A stretch of 33,880 bases of DNA from Phaeoceros laevis. Taxonomy: Eukaryota; Anthocerotophyta; Anthocerotopsida; Notothyladales. The stretch lies in assembly GCA_049999765.1 (NCBI GenBank), contig JBNGIQ010009429.1, forward strand, positions 58,197 to 92,076, written 5' to 3'. How positions within the stretch are numbered: position 1 is the first letter of the stretch; each line of letters starts with the position of its first letter. Below the pieces are notes generated by a model. It did no database searches. It saw only the letters and a list, made by a program, of their open reading frames with translations, and had not been told where the DNA came from. The position numbers were made by a program, and so were the translations under genes. Below, piece after piece: positions 33,530 through 33,880 of this stretch.

Positions 33530-33607
33530 TGCTCCGTAGACAGCTGAACTGCCGAAACAGAGCTACTTGATATAACGTGAGTTCCCAGCATAGCTAGAGG
33601 ATCTCCT
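33530..33607 (-). CDS. Possible internal exon of an unidentified gene entering from the right edge
   Basis: An acceptor (TTATTCCAG) precedes an open stretch reading LGDPLAMLGTHVISSSSVSA and ending STEHN at a consensus GTGAGT donor. The product is unknown. Only one reading frame is open, and it would need an upstream exon ending after two bases of a codon. The 66-base candidate exon in the repeat to its right ends on a whole codon, so at least one more junction is missing from this picture. Confidence 0.3.
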
Positions 33608-33620
33608 AGACTGGAATAAC

Positions 33621-33880
33621 AATGTTGTTTCATGTAATTTGCCAACCAGACAACATGCACTCAGCGGCAACTTGTAGTACTACTAGCCAAGATCGGGATA
33701 GAACACCCACAACCACATCATGCCATGTCTGGAACACCCAGAAATCCTTTTGTGCAATGTTGTCTCATGTAATTTGCCAACCAAACAACATGCACTCACA
33801 GCGGCAACTTGTAGTTCTGGTAGCCAAGGTAGAGACAGAACACCCACAACCACATCATGCCATGTCTGGAACACCCAGAA
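33621..33880. repeat. 135-base tandem duplication carrying a candidate 66-base exon
   Basis: Two copies start at about 33621 and 33756; the second is cut by the window end. On the minus strand each contains TTCCAG followed by a 66-base open stretch beginning TWHDVVVGVLS and ending LQVAA (33865-33800 and 33728-33663). The right copy ends at a good donor (GCT/GTGAGT). In the left copy the two donor bases are missing (GCT/GAGTGC), so that exon copy probably cannot be spliced normally. Confidence 0.75.

Noticed and set aside
1-33880. tRNA, rRNA, CRISPR, transposase or integrase genes
   Set aside because: Scanned by eye for tRNA B-box pairs, spaced direct repeats and recombinase motifs; none was convincing.

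Overview
The window looks like nuclear DNA from a compact, intron-rich streptophyte genome, most likely a seedless plant or charophyte alga such as a hornwort, other bryophyte, lycophyte or Klebsormidium-like lineage. The reasons are plant-specific gene families (EDR2-like, RUS1-like, GHR1-like receptor, phytocyanin-like, subfamily XI-type bHLH), short introns of mostly 60-300 bases with GT-AG borders, small exons, overall GC near 50 percent and about one gene per 3 kb. Bacterial-style operons, ribosome binding sites, CRISPR arrays, tRNAs, rRNAs and transposons were not seen. The species is not identifiable from the sequence alone.

Layout, left to right. 1-4880 (-): EDR2-like lipid-binding protein (PH, START, DUF1336), cut by the left edge before its last ~60 codons. 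5763-7695 (-): lipid phosphate phosphatase (PAP2 family). 9090-10826 (-): intronless, very GC-rich family 61 glycosyltransferase. 11464-15274 (-): neurochondrin homologue with 17 exons. 15838-16704 (+): intronless membrane-anchored SAM methyltransferase, divergent from neurochondrin. 16992-20010 (-): RUS1-like DUF647 protein with 15 exons. 21311-24571 (+): intronless 1086-residue LRR receptor pseudokinase of the GHR1 type. 25991-28452 (+): bHLH transcription factor with 8 exons. 29999-30688 (-): intronless nuclear copy of the normally mitochondrial atp8 (orfB/ymf19) gene with an added N-terminal presequence. 31250-32303 (-): phytocyanin/early-nodulin-like protein with a transmembrane anchor and a cytosolic tail. 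33400-33880 (-): a 135-base tandem duplication and possible exons of an unidentified gene entering from the right.

Exon models were built by hand from conserved protein families and checked by reading phase: every exon chain given here keeps frame across all listed junctions. The genes do not form an obvious pathway; they are ordinary neighbours in a eukaryotic gene-dense region, sharing membrane-lipid themes (EDR2-like, LPP) and cell-surface themes (GT61, GHR1-like, phytocyanin-like) only loosely. The most noteworthy item is the nucleus-encoded ATP8, an organelle-to-nucleus transfer whose matching absence from the mitochondrial genome can be tested.
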